A stretch of DNA of 39,144 nucleotides, taken from positions 1 to 39,144 of the forward strand of contig JAJYWY010000015.1 in NCBI GenBank assembly GCA_021791245.1, read 5' to 3'. This document shows, one piece after another, positions 1-6,590 of this stretch. The notes under the pieces are model-generated. The model had not been told where the DNA came from and ran no database searches. It was given only the letters and a program-made list of their open reading frames with translations. The number at the start of each line of letters is the position of its first letter. The stretch's first letter is position 1. This DNA comes from Microcaldota archaeon (GTDB lineage Archaea; Micrarchaeota; Micrarchaeia; Micrarchaeales; CABMGC01). The translations under genes and the position numbers were made by a program.

Positions 1-108
1 AAGATGCGCAATCTCACGAATCCATTCATTCCGGCAGCAAATAGGCCAAAGAATTGGGAGGAGCTGAAGAACGACCTACTGGTAAAACTTGACGACTTCC
101 AAAAATAG
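1..108 (+). CDS. C-terminal fragment of an unidentified protein
   Basis: Frame 1 is open from the first base to TAG at 106-108 and gives 35 residues (motifs RNLTNPFIP, NWEELKNDLL). The start lies outside the window. I do not recognise the family. The gene is followed directly by a long, structured, gene-free stretch ending in an IS200/IS605-like right-end hairpin. By analogy with TnpB/IscB elements, whose guide RNA comes from the 3' end of the nuclease mRNA, it could be the tail of such a gene. No catalytic motif is visible in this fragment, so that is context-based inference only. Confidence 0.5.
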   Translation, partial: KMRNLTNPFIPAANRPKNWEELKNDLLVKLDDFQK

Positions 109-130
109 CCCCCCGGATTCTCTTAGACTG

Positions 131-446
131 CTAGTTGATTAGTTCAGTGCTCGTAAGAGTGCTTGAAAGCCCCTCCTACTCCGTGCAGGTTCGGGCACTC
201 CGAGCTTCGTTCGGACTGCTGCTACGACTAGGAAACACTCTCAAACCTCTGGTATTTTATTCTTTAATTTCTCTATTTTCATGTTATTACTCTCCTGGCA
301 AGGCGGCCAACACGCTGATCGTGTTGGTTGCTACAGGAGAAACCGACGACAAAAAAAGAGAGAAAACCCCCAATAAAGTAACTTGAGTCAAAGTATTTAA
401 TTTGTCAAGTTCCTATGTTAATCATTCGTTGCGTTACACTTTGACT
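131..446 (+). ncRNA. candidate structured RNA (omega-RNA-like region)
   Basis: No convincing gene lies here, but the stretch holds a series of nested inverted repeats. CTAGTTG (131-137) pairs with CGACTAG (225-231) and encloses two hairpins: 143-167, with a GTAA (GNRA-type) tetraloop, and 195-219, with a GCTTCGT loop. Next is a long hairpin at 291-340: TCTCCTG, GCAA and CCAACACG pair with CGTGTTGG, TTGC and CAGGAGA around a CTGAT loop, 19 pairs with a GGCGG bulge. AGTCAAAGT (386-394) then pairs with ACTTTGACT (438-446). The pairing is direct observation. That it is one RNA, and an omega-RNA-like one, is inference from the transposon-like hairpin that follows. I see no TATA box in front, so it may be processed from the upstream transcript. 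Confidence 0.4.
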
Positions 447-449
447 TTC

Positions 450-497
450 TCAGGTCGCTGAGGAAGCCCACACCGTTTACGAGTGGGAGGATGTCAC
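450..497 (+). repeat. IS200/IS605-like right-end hairpin, copy 1
   Basis: A small hairpin (TCAG 450-453 with CTGA 458-461) is followed by GGAAGCCCAC, an 11-nt loop and GTGGG (stem 467-471/483-487), then AGGATGTCAC. Many IS200/IS605/IS1341-type elements have right ends of this form, a GC hairpin a few bases before a GTCAC-like cleavage site. A close relative with the same trailing ATGTCAC occurs at 35340-35371. No transposase gene is next to it, so it is best read as a relic or the tail of a longer element. Confidence 0.5.
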
Positions 498-512
498 GGT
501 ACCTAAGGAAAC

Positions 513-524
513 CAGTTTAAACTG
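513..524. promoter_or_regulatory. 12-bp palindrome, candidate operator of the mer operon
   Basis: CAGTTTAAACTG is a perfect palindrome 14 nt upstream of the TATA box of the mercury operon. The operon encodes an ArsR-type dimeric repressor, which binds palindromes of this size near promoters. The palindrome is seen; its role is inferred. Its central TTTAAA could instead be an alternative TATA element. Confidence 0.35.
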
Positions 525-538
525 CAGGATGCCCAAAC

Positions 539-546
539 TTTTATAA
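539..546 (+). promoter_or_regulatory. TATA box of the mer operon
   Basis: TTTTATAA lies about 27 nt upstream of the ATG at 570. An earlier in-frame ATG at 549 overlaps the region between TATA box and transcription start, so it would not be in the mRNA. The spacing points to a leaderless transcript starting at or next to 570 and decides the start of the first gene. Confidence 0.55.
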
Positions 547-569
547 ATATGATTGGTTATTCATATATT

Positions 570-1082
570 ATGTATGGCAGCGGCAAAACAATAAACGCTA
601 TTCGCATTGTGTTCAATTCCAAGGCATACTATATGGTATTTCTAGTGTTTGCAGCTCTGACCTTCCTTGGTTATTCTTATCTGTTTTCCGGCTCTTCATT
701 AAATCTTGCCATGCCAAAAATAGCTTTTGGACTAAATGCCTATTCATTAATCATATCCATATCGATTAGCATACTCCTAGCTCTCTCATTGGTGATGAAC
801 CTATTCGCGTTTGTGAATGGGGCTGCAATGAATGGAAAATCTGGTTTAGGCGCTGTTATAGCATCAATAATACCGAATAGTCTTTGCTGTACATCTTTGG
901 TGCCGGCCATCTTGGCTGCCTTTGGCGCTCCCACTGCGACAATAATAGGGGTAGCAGGTGAACTCCAGGGCCCATTCGCTACTTACGAAACCCTGTTCAT
1001 CGTTCTCTCGATAGGCCTTCTCTTGCTAAGCATTTTATTGGTTTCAAGAAACATCGCAAAATGTTGCACGGTGAAGAAATGA
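570..1082 (+). CDS. membrane protein with two vicinal Cys pairs, putative mercury transporter
   Basis: The 170-residue protein is very hydrophobic, with about four membrane segments (near residues 18-40, 55-80, 95-120 and 138-160). One Cys-Cys pair sits in NSLCCTS at the edge of the third segment and another in AKCCTVKK at the C-terminus. MerT/MerC-type mercury importers use paired cysteines in and next to membrane helices to pass Hg(II) inward. I cannot assign it to a named Mer family by sequence, but position (first in an operon ending in MerA) and Cys pattern support mercury transport. It ends in an ATGA overlap with the next gene. The start at 570 follows from the TATA spacing; 549 is the alternative. 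Confidence 0.6.
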   Translation: MYGSGKTINAIRIVFNSKAYYMVFLVFAALTFLGYSYLFSGSSLNLAMPKIAFGLNAYSLIISISISILLALSLVMNLFAFVNGAAMNGKSGLGAVIASIIPNSLCCTSLVPAILAAFGAPTATIIGVAGELQGPFATYETLFIVLSIGLLLLSILLVSRNIAKCCTVKK

Positions 1083-1642
1083 AAAAGAGTAAGATAGCAA
1101 TAATTGGAATTGGATCCCTGATTGCCATTCTTGCTATAACTTTATTGTTTATGAAATATGGCTCGAATGGCAGTAATACGGCGCCGCAGAACATTACTGT
1201 TGGGTCGATAGCTCCGGACTATAGCTTCCTTCTAAGCAACGGTTCGTATGCGAATTTGTCCGCATACAAAGGGCATGCTGTAGTCCTTTGGTTTGTAGCC
1301 ACTTGGTGCTCATCATGTGCCCAAGGCAATGAGGTGATAAGCCAGAACTACCAGTTTTTCAAACGGCGCGGGATTAAGGTTATTGAACTGGAGCTTTACA
1401 ATGATTTGGGATACAGCGGACCACCTATAACAAGCTTTGTGAATTCATATGCCCCAAGTGCATACTCCAACGGCACAATAATCCCGGCACTTGCAAATTA
1501 TAATATGACTGCAGCCTATGACCCAAAAGGCTATCTGGACATATATTACCTTCTCTCTGGAAACAGCACTGTTTTGTATATAAACGGCTCTCCATCATCT
1601 ACTCTTGGCCAGTTAGAGGAAGCAATAAACAGCACTTTATAG
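1079..1642 (+). CDS. membrane-anchored thioredoxin-fold (TlpA/redoxin-like) protein
   Basis: The 187-residue protein has a Lys-rich start, one membrane helix (about residues 5-24) and a Ser/Asn-rich extracytoplasmic spacer. A TlpA/ResA-like domain follows with VGSIAPDYSFLLSNG, then the redox motif WCSSC (VATWCSSCAQ) after a beta strand. It should act outside the membrane as a thiol oxidoreductase. In this operon it could keep the transporter cysteines reduced or bind Hg(II) directly; both are inference. The start is the ATG whose last bases form the stop of the preceding gene (ATGA), a sign of translational coupling. An in-frame start at 1061 would lie inside the upstream gene. Confidence 0.75.
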   Translation: MKKSKIAIIGIGSLIAILAITLLFMKYGSNGSNTAPQNITVGSIAPDYSFLLSNGSYANLSAYKGHAVVLWFVATWCSSCAQGNEVISQNYQFFKRRGIKVIELELYNDLGYSGPPITSFVNSYAPSAYSNGTIIPALANYNMTAAYDPKGYLDIYYLLSGNSTVLYINGSPSSTLGQLEEAINSTL

Positions 1643-1651
1643 CGTGATTGA

Positions 1652-1984
1652 ATGGACAAACTTGAATTCAAGACTTTCTTTTATGCAATAGGCGATTACA
1701 GCAGGTTCAGCATATTGAAATCCCTGGCAAAGAAAGATTTGAATGTAGGCAGAATCTCTGCCATAACTGGAATTGAACAAAGTAATGTATCTCACCACAT
1801 GCAATGCCTTTTGAATTGCGGATTTGTGAATGTAAGGAAAAAAGGCAAGGAGCGCATTTATGCGATCAACCCAGAAATGAGGCAAACAATAAACAGCATC
1901 ATAAGGCACATAGCAATTTACAAAAAACGGATAATATCATGTGATATAGCAAACAGGGAATATATTTCAAAGGTGATTAAATAG
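1652..1984 (+). CDS. ArsR/SmtB-family winged-helix repressor, likely MerR-type regulator
   Basis: The 110-residue protein has an ArsR-type winged helix: the HTH is in GRISAITGIEQSNVSHHMQ (about residues 30-48), followed by LLNCGFV and the wing RKKGKERIYAI. Cysteines in the recognition-helix region (MQCLLNCGF) and near the C-terminus (IISCDIA) could bind a thiophilic metal. Known archaeal mer operons (Sulfolobus merR) use this fold. The gene lies between the thioredoxin-like gene and merA, so it probably represses the operon and releases it on Hg(II) binding. The start is preceded by GTGATTGA, giving TGATT with a 2-nt spacer. Confidence 0.75.
   Translation: MDKLEFKTFFYAIGDYSRFSILKSLAKKDLNVGRISAITGIEQSNVSHHMQCLLNCGFVNVRKKGKERIYAINPEMRQTINSIIRHIAIYKKRIISCDIANREYISKVIK
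1972..1983 (+). promoter_or_regulatory. Shine-Dalgarno and non-canonical start site of merA
   Basis: GGTGATT (1972-1978), two spacer bases, then ATA (1981). The layout matches the TGATT-N2-start signal of several other genes here. No ATG, GTG or TTG exists in the merA frame between the TAA at 1978-1980 and the conserved FAD-binding motif, so this signal determines the start call. Confidence 0.5.
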
Positions 1985-3396
1985 AAGAATTTGAGTATGC
2001 AATACTCGGTCAAGGGTCCGCTGCCTTCTCGGCAGCAATAAAAGCAAACAGCATTGGGATTAAAACTGCAATGGTAGGCAGGGGTGCAACTAAGGGTGCG
2101 GTGCTTGGCGGCACTTGCATAAACGTCGGATGTGTGCCAAGCAAGAGGCTAATAACAGTAAGCACGTTTATTGAAGAGCTTAGGAAAAAGAGATATTCCG
2201 GACTGGATTACACTGTTGGAAAGCCGGACTATGCGAAGATAGTCAAAGAGAAAGACAGAATTGTAAATGACCTTAGGGCTGAGAAATACAAGGATGTATT
2301 GGAAAGTATGGAAAATGTCACGTTCGTAGATGAAACTGGGACGTTCATAGATGCAAACACAATCAAGGCAGGGGCTAAAGAGATAAGGGCAAAGCACATA
2401 CTAATAGCAACAGGCGCAAAGGCTGCAATACCGCAGATAAAAGGCATAGAAAAAGCAAAATATCTCACGAACGAAGAAGCGCTGTCTATGGATTATCTTC
2501 CTGAGTCGCTAATAGTTGTCGGCGGCAGGGCGCTAGGGCTTGAATTTGCCCAGCTATTTGCCAGATTTGGAGTGAAGGTTACCCTGCTGCAGAGGAGCGA
2601 CAGGATAATACCTAACTGGGAACCGGAAATGAGCAGCTATCTTACAAAATACCTGAAGGAGAGCGGAGTTGAGATAGTGACAAATGCTGCCTTGTCCAAG
2701 ATAAGCTATAGAAACGGGGCAAAGAGCATAACTGCAATGGTTAATGGGAAAGAAGCAGTTTTTGATGCCGAAGAAATACTTTTTGCCACTGGAAGAACTG
2801 CCAATACTGAGAAGCTAAATCTTGAGGCATCCGGAGTTCAACTAAACGAGAGAAATTTCATAAAAGTCGATAAGTCGTTAAAGACAACATCTGAGAACAT
2901 ATATGCTGCAGGAGACGTTACCGGTGAGCCTATGCTTGAGACGCTGGCTGCAAAGGAAGGCAATACAGCTACTTCTAACATCTTCGAAAATGCAAACAAA
3001 ACGATAAACACGAATGAGATACCAAGCGCGATATTTACCTATCCTGAAGCTGCAATGGTAGGCATGACAGAAGAGCAGGTAATAAAAAACAGGATAAAAT
3101 GCAGCTGCGGCCCTGTAGAGTTCAAGTTTGTGGCAAAGGCCGCAATAATCGGAGATACTAGAGGCATAGTTAAGATAGTGATAGATAGCAAAACCAAGAA
3201 GATACTGGGCGTGCACATTCTGGCTCCGCATGCTGCGGATCTTATACATGAAGGTGTGTTGGCGGTGAAATTCGGGTTAACGATAGACGATATAATAGAT
3301 ACCGTGCACGTCTTTCCAACGCTCAGCGAAGGGTTTAAGCTGGCTGCGCAGGCATTCTACGAGGATATCTCAAAGCTTAGTTGCTGTACTGTATAG
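1981..3396 (+). CDS. merA: mercuric reductase (Hg(II) to Hg(0)), apparent ATA start
   Basis: This FAD/NAD(P)H disulfide oxidoreductase reduces Hg(II) in the cytoplasm. From 1981 it has 471 residues, the MerA core without an NmerA domain. The FAD motif YAILGQGSAAFSAA is near residues 6-19 and the redox pair in GTCINVGCVPSK at C46/C51. The NAD(P) motif VVGGRALGLEFAQ follows, then the FAD motif IYAAGDV and the dimer-interface HVFPTLSEG. The C-terminal SCCTV Cys pair (468/469) separates MerA from lipoamide dehydrogenases. The first ATG (2071) would remove the FAD motif, so translation must begin upstream. The options are ATA at 1981, a -1 shift from the ArsR gene, or a one-base deletion in the A run at 1979-1981. 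Confidence 0.85.
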   Translation: MEEFEYAILGQGSAAFSAAIKANSIGIKTAMVGRGATKGAVLGGTCINVGCVPSKRLITVSTFIEELRKKRYSGLDYTVGKPDYAKIVKEKDRIVNDLRAEKYKDVLESMENVTFVDETGTFIDANTIKAGAKEIRAKHILIATGAKAAIPQIKGIEKAKYLTNEEALSMDYLPESLIVVGGRALGLEFAQLFARFGVKVTLLQRSDRIIPNWEPEMSSYLTKYLKESGVEIVTNAALSKISYRNGAKSITAMVNGKEAVFDAEEILFATGRTANTEKLNLEASGVQLNERNFIKVDKSLKTTSENIYAAGDVTGEPMLETLAAKEGNTATSNIFENANKTINTNEIPSAIFTYPEAAMVGMTEEQVIKNRIKCSCGPVEFKFVAKAAIIGDTRGIVKIVIDSKTKKILGVHILAPHAADLIHEGVLAVKFGLTIDDIIDTVHVFPTLSEGFKLAAQAFYEDISKLSCCTV

Positions 3397-3636
3397 CAAG
3401 TCCAAAACTCAAAAAGATGCGAATTCCATAAACTTGCAAAGGCATAATGTAAAGCCATGCATGATAAGGAATGCAAAGCAAGTAGGCTCCGATTTCCAAT
3501 GGGCCATATAATGCATTATGCAAAATGCACCATAAATATATCCATTATTGTCTTCACTTGCAGCCTAGATAAATAATACCAATTATTATATCATAAAAGA
3601 GAAAAACAAAATGCAAAGAAACATATAAGCAGATAT

Positions 3637-4560
3637 TCATGAAGTTGCACATGATGAAGGTGTTACGCCACTAGGATATACAGAGCTTCCTGCAGTCCAC
3701 GTGCCGAACCCGCTGCTGCTCACAGATGCATAATAAGGATATGCACCATTACTGCTTATACAATATATATAACCATTGTAAATTCCACATGTACCAGTAG
3801 CTCCTAATCCAACAGGATACGTAGCACTTCCTGCAGTCCACGTCCCGAAACCGCTGCTGCCCACAGACGCATAGTATGGATATTGCCCGATGGAGTTACT
3901 ATCTATGCAATATATATATCCATTGTAAGTTCCACAATAATGAGGTCGTATAAATCCACCAGGATATACAGAGCTCCCTGCAGTCCACGTCCCGAAACCG
4001 CTGCTGCCTACAGACGCATAATAAGGATATGCTCCTGAGTTGTCTATACAATATATATAACCATTGTAAGTTGCACATGTCACAGGATTTCCTACCCCTG
4101 TAAGATACACTGCACTTCCTGCAGTCCACGTTCCGAAACCGCTGCTGCCTACAGACGCATAATATGGATAATTGTTTTTGCTAGTTTCACAATATATATA
4201 ACCATTGTAAGTCGCACATGTACCAGCATTAACAAGCGTACCAGGAAACACCGCACTTCCTGCAGTCCACGTTCCGAAACCGCTACTGCCTACAGACGCA
4301 TAATAAGGATAAAGTCCACTTTGTTGGTTTACACAATATATATATCCATTATAAGTTGCACATGAAGGACCTGCAGGTCCACTTCCAGGAAACACTGCAC
4401 TTCCTGCAGTCCACGTCCCGAAACCGCTGCTGCTCACTGATGCATAATAGGGATATTGGTTGGGGGTATCTACGCAGTATATAAAACTGTTTATAGTCGT
4501 TGTTGAAGAGGTACTTGTAGATGTAGAGGTTGAAGTGGATGTAGATGTAGTCGTTGTAAG
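3637..4560 (-). pseudogene. propeller-like repeat region cut off from the pilin-like gene by an in-frame TGA
   Basis: The frame of the upstream pilin-like gene continues after its TGA (4561-4563) for 307 residues. A Thr/Ser linker of about 20 residues is followed by six repeats of 47-49 residues, each with YPYYASV, SSGFGTWTAGS and CATYNGYIYC. The pattern resembles kelch-like beta-propeller blades. The first repeat lacks its CATYNG part and the protein ends in SSCATS, as if the ends complete one blade. A GTG at 4437 could start a shorter protein, but it would lack a signal peptide. I read this as the exported second half of one gene, broken by a nonsense change or joined by readthrough. Confidence 0.55.
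3690..4440 (-). repeat. six tandem DNA repeats of 141-147 bp
   Basis: The conserved core TGCAGTCCACGT (plus-strand reading) recurs at 3691, 3832, 3979, 4120, 4261 and 4405, giving units of 141, 147, 141, 141 and 144 bp. All steps are multiples of three, so the reading frame is kept. Third-base differences between copies show the array is not brand new, but its near identity suggests recent expansion or conversion. Confidence 0.85.
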
Positions 4561-5343
4561 TCATACTGTGATTGAATTGCTTGCGCTTCCAAAGGTTGCC
4601 TGCACAAGCACATTAGATGACTGCGACTTGCTTACTACCATATATGAAGTTACGTTGCCGAATGTATCTGTAGTACCTGATGAAGGCGTAATCACAATCG
4701 AAGGCACGTTTGCAGAAAGTTGTATCGTTGCCCCCGGCACAGATGTGCCGAAGAGCTTGACGGTGCTTGTTATTTTTATCACTTTGCTGCTGTTTATTAT
4801 AGGCAATTGGGTTTCCGTTACACTTATTGCAATCTGCTCATTTGTAGAAAGGGTTGTCGAGTGCGCAGAGAACGTTCCGGAATATATCTCCCTTGGCTGG
4901 GAGTTGCACGTGATGGCATTGCCATTCGGGCATAGGCTGCTCTTCACATACAGCTTACCTGCAATGTTTGTTCCATCTGGAAGTGCATTGGGAAGAGTGG
5001 CATTGCATATTATCGCACCGCCAGGTAGCGCATAATTTGTAAAGCATTGTCCGGTTACGTTCTTTCCGCTTACGTTTGCTATCAGGCTCGGGTCTGCTAC
5101 AGGATAGTTCTGCATGTTTGACATATAAAGTGCCAAGAGCGAATTTGAAGTGCCTGGAGGAGTGCCTATTAAGAAGTCATTGCAGTAAATGCCGTAATTG
5201 AAAACGCATGTATTTGCAACAGATTGTGTAGAGGTATAATAAAAATATATTATTCCTATTACAATCGCTATTATAATAAATGCAAAGCCTATCGTGGTAA
5301 TATATTCGAGACCTGCTTGTGCCGTAGTACGAGTAATTCCCAT
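4561..5343 (-). CDS. pilin-like surface protein with class III signal peptide (N-terminal half of a split gene)
   Basis: The 260-residue protein begins MGITRTTA followed by QAGLEY, the archaeal prepilin motif (cleavage before Q, Glu at +5). A membrane/assembly helix of about 23 residues (GFAFIIIAIVIGIIYF) comes next. After a Cys-containing region (NTCVFNYGIYC, GQCFTNYALPGGAIIC), the last 90 residues look like an Ig-like domain (TVKLFGTSVPGATIQL, TDTFGNVTSYMVV). Prepilin peptidase processing and surface anchoring are expected. The frame stays open beyond the TGA at 4561-4563 into a Thr/Ser linker and propeller-like repeats. The start at 5343 is 26-27 nt from the shared TATA box; the ATG at 5352 is the alternative. 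Confidence 0.7.
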   Translation of the reverse strand: MGITRTTAQAGLEYITTIGFAFIIIAIVIGIIYFYYTSTQSVANTCVFNYGIYCNDFLIGTPPGTSNSLLALYMSNMQNYPVADPSLIANVSGKNVTGQCFTNYALPGGAIICNATLPNALPDGTNIAGKLYVKSSLCPNGNAITCNSQPREIYSGTFSAHSTTLSTNEQIAISVTETQLPIINSSKVIKITSTVKLFGTSVPGATIQLSANVPSIVITPSSGTTDTFGNVTSYMVVSKSQSSNVLVQATFGSASNSITV

Positions 5344-5364
5344 ATTTCCCATTCGTACCTAATC

Positions 5365-5372
5365 TATTTAAA
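5365..5372. promoter_or_regulatory. shared palindromic TATA box for two divergent genes
   Basis: TATTTAAA contains the palindrome TTTAAA (5367-5372). Its centre is about 26 nt from the ATG at 5343 on the minus strand and about 26 nt from the ATG at 5395 on the plus strand. One TBP site thus fits leaderless starts in both directions. The separate TATATAAT at about 5381-5388 is only about 10 nt from the plus-strand ATG, too close to serve it. Confidence 0.5.
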
Positions 5373-5394
5373 GCAAGATTATATAATATTATTT

Positions 5395-6087
5395 ATGGAG
5401 ACCTCGAAAAAAGGGATTGGCCGCAACTGGAAGCGGATATACGGCGTATATAGAAACATACCAAAAGTGTATGATAGAACTAACAGGTTTATTTCTTTTT
5501 TCCAGGATATAAGATTGCGCAAGGAAGTGCTTGATATAGTTGCGCAAAATACAAAGTCTAACTCTAGAATCCTTGATGCCGGTGCAGGAACAGGAATAAT
5601 GTCTAAACTATATAAGAGCATGAAAAATGCGGATATTACAATGCTTGACTATTCTGCTGAGATGCTGGAGAATTCTGGAATGAAATGTGAAATGGTGCAA
5701 GGCTCTTTTGACAGAATGCCGTTCAGAGAAGGTGCATTCGACTCTGTAATAATGGGCTTCTCGTTCCATGCATCAAGGGACATGTACAGATCTGCCAGCG
5801 AAATAAACAGGATATGCAAACGATGCCTGGGAATAGTGGGATTCGGGAAGCCTTCTGGGATTTTTGACAAGCTTCTCGTATCAGCATACCTAAACTTCTT
5901 GCTTCCTGTAATGGCGTTTATATCTACGCCTAGGCATTACAAGGATTTCCTTATTATAAAAAAGATATATTCCGAGCTTCCTGAGAATGAAGCCTCAAAG
6001 TCGATACTAGAGAAATACTTCAAGACGTTATTCTTCGGCCAGAAAGTCAGGGGTTTCACGTTCCAATTTGTCGGATTAAAGGGATGA
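5395..6087 (+). CDS. SAM-dependent methyltransferase (class I, UbiE-like)
   Basis: The 230-residue protein has a Rossmann methyltransferase fold: motif I ILDAGAGTG (residues 59-67), acidic motif II in ITMLDYS, the post-II motif MVQGSFDRMPF, and motif IV FDSVIMGFSFH. The N-terminal YDRTNRFISF resembles the YDxxN start of UbiE/COQ5-type enzymes that methylate quinones or related small molecules. The substrate cannot be told from sequence. The start is the ATG 26 nt from the TATA box; the frame is open further upstream, but that part is not in the mRNA if the TATA box is right. The next gene encodes a Trm112-like protein, the class known to activate several archaeal methyltransferases. Confidence 0.75.
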   Translation: METSKKGIGRNWKRIYGVYRNIPKVYDRTNRFISFFQDIRLRKEVLDIVAQNTKSNSRILDAGAGTGIMSKLYKSMKNADITMLDYSAEMLENSGMKCEMVQGSFDRMPFREGAFDSVIMGFSFHASRDMYRSASEINRICKRCLGIVGFGKPSGIFDKLLVSAYLNFLLPVMAFISTPRHYKDFLIIKKIYSELPENEASKSILEKYFKTLFFGQKVRGFTFQFVGLKG

Positions 6088-6091
6088 TTGC

Positions 6092-6376
6092 ATTAATGTA
6101 AAGTTTATTGACTTGCTTGCATGCCCAATGTGCAGAGGATATCCACTTAGACTTGAGAGCATTGAAGCCAAAGTATTGCACAATAGAACAAACATAATCA
6201 AAGGAATATTGCTGTGCAGTAAATGCAAAAGATGGTATCCGATTATAAATGGCATCCCGAGAATGCTGCCGGACGAATTCAGGGAGGATTACGGCCATTT
6301 CATAAAGGATCTCCCAAAAGCGATCTACAAGAAGTATAAATTCAACAGGAAATTTTTTACAAAATTTACATCATAA
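6092..6376 (+). CDS. Trm112-like zinc-ribbon protein, apparent ATT start
   Basis: The 94-residue protein has CPMC (C11/C14) and CSKC (C42/C45), followed by WYPIINGIPRML, the signature of the Trm112/YcaR family. Trm112 binds and stabilises class I methyltransferases; here it follows a methyltransferase within a few bases, suggesting a two-subunit enzyme. The conserved N-terminus (VKFIDLLACPMC) has no upstream in-frame ATG, GTG or TTG. The TTG at 6113 would cut off that strand. ATT at 6092 sits 2 nt after TGATT (6085-6089), the same layout as confirmed starts here. An ATG at 6096 is out of frame and reads directly into TAA. Confidence 0.7.
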   Translation: MNVKFIDLLACPMCRGYPLRLESIEAKVLHNRTNIIKGILLCSKCKRWYPIINGIPRMLPDEFREDYGHFIKDLPKAIYKKYKFNRKFFTKFTS

Positions 6377-6521
6377 ACGAAAAATTGCTGCGACTTTGCT
6401 TGCGTATGAATATCCGCATGCATATTTTTGCCAATGCCAAATCATATTTTGTCTGCGCTTGGCAAGCGAGCAACGCTTATTCGCGGAATGCACATGCGCT
6501 GTGGCATCAAGTTCTTCAAGC

Positions 6522-6556
6522 ATGCAAAATCTTCCTAATTAAAAAATGTTTTGCAT
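6522..6556. repeat. 8-bp inverted repeat upstream of the glycosyltransferase gene
   Basis: ATGCAAAA (6522-6529) and TTTTGCAT (6549-6556) are perfect inverted repeats with a 19-nt spacer. The surrounding gap (6377-6590) has no credible gene; a second inverted pair, TTGCCAA/TTGGCAA, lies near its middle. Either could be a terminator-like or operator element. Confidence 0.3.
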
Positions 6557-6590
6557 CAAATAAGAATATGTGATATGAAGGCGGTATGCT

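Noticed and set aside
181-205. GGTTCGGGCACTCC as a tRNA T-arm
   Set aside because: No matching acceptor, D or anticodon arms; the bases fit the hairpins described.
135-386. Open frame of 83 codons in the region of stems
   Set aside because: It overlaps several strong RNA stems, has no ribosome site and an unnatural composition.
4561-4563. TGA as a selenocysteine codon
   Set aside because: No SECIS-like hairpin or selenoprotein family fits a Sec in a Thr/Ser linker.
4349-4564. Minus-strand frame overlapping the TGA of the pilin-like gene as ATGA
   Set aside because: It reads the linker and repeats in another frame, and the repeats lose their pattern.
4460-5035. Plus-strand frame of 191 codons
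   Set aside because: It is antisense to the pilin-like gene and its Thr/Ser linker; Val/Glu repeats are the complement of the linker.
6385-6573. Frame of 62 codons before the glycosyltransferase
   Set aside because: It has no ribosome site or known motif and overlaps an inverted repeat.
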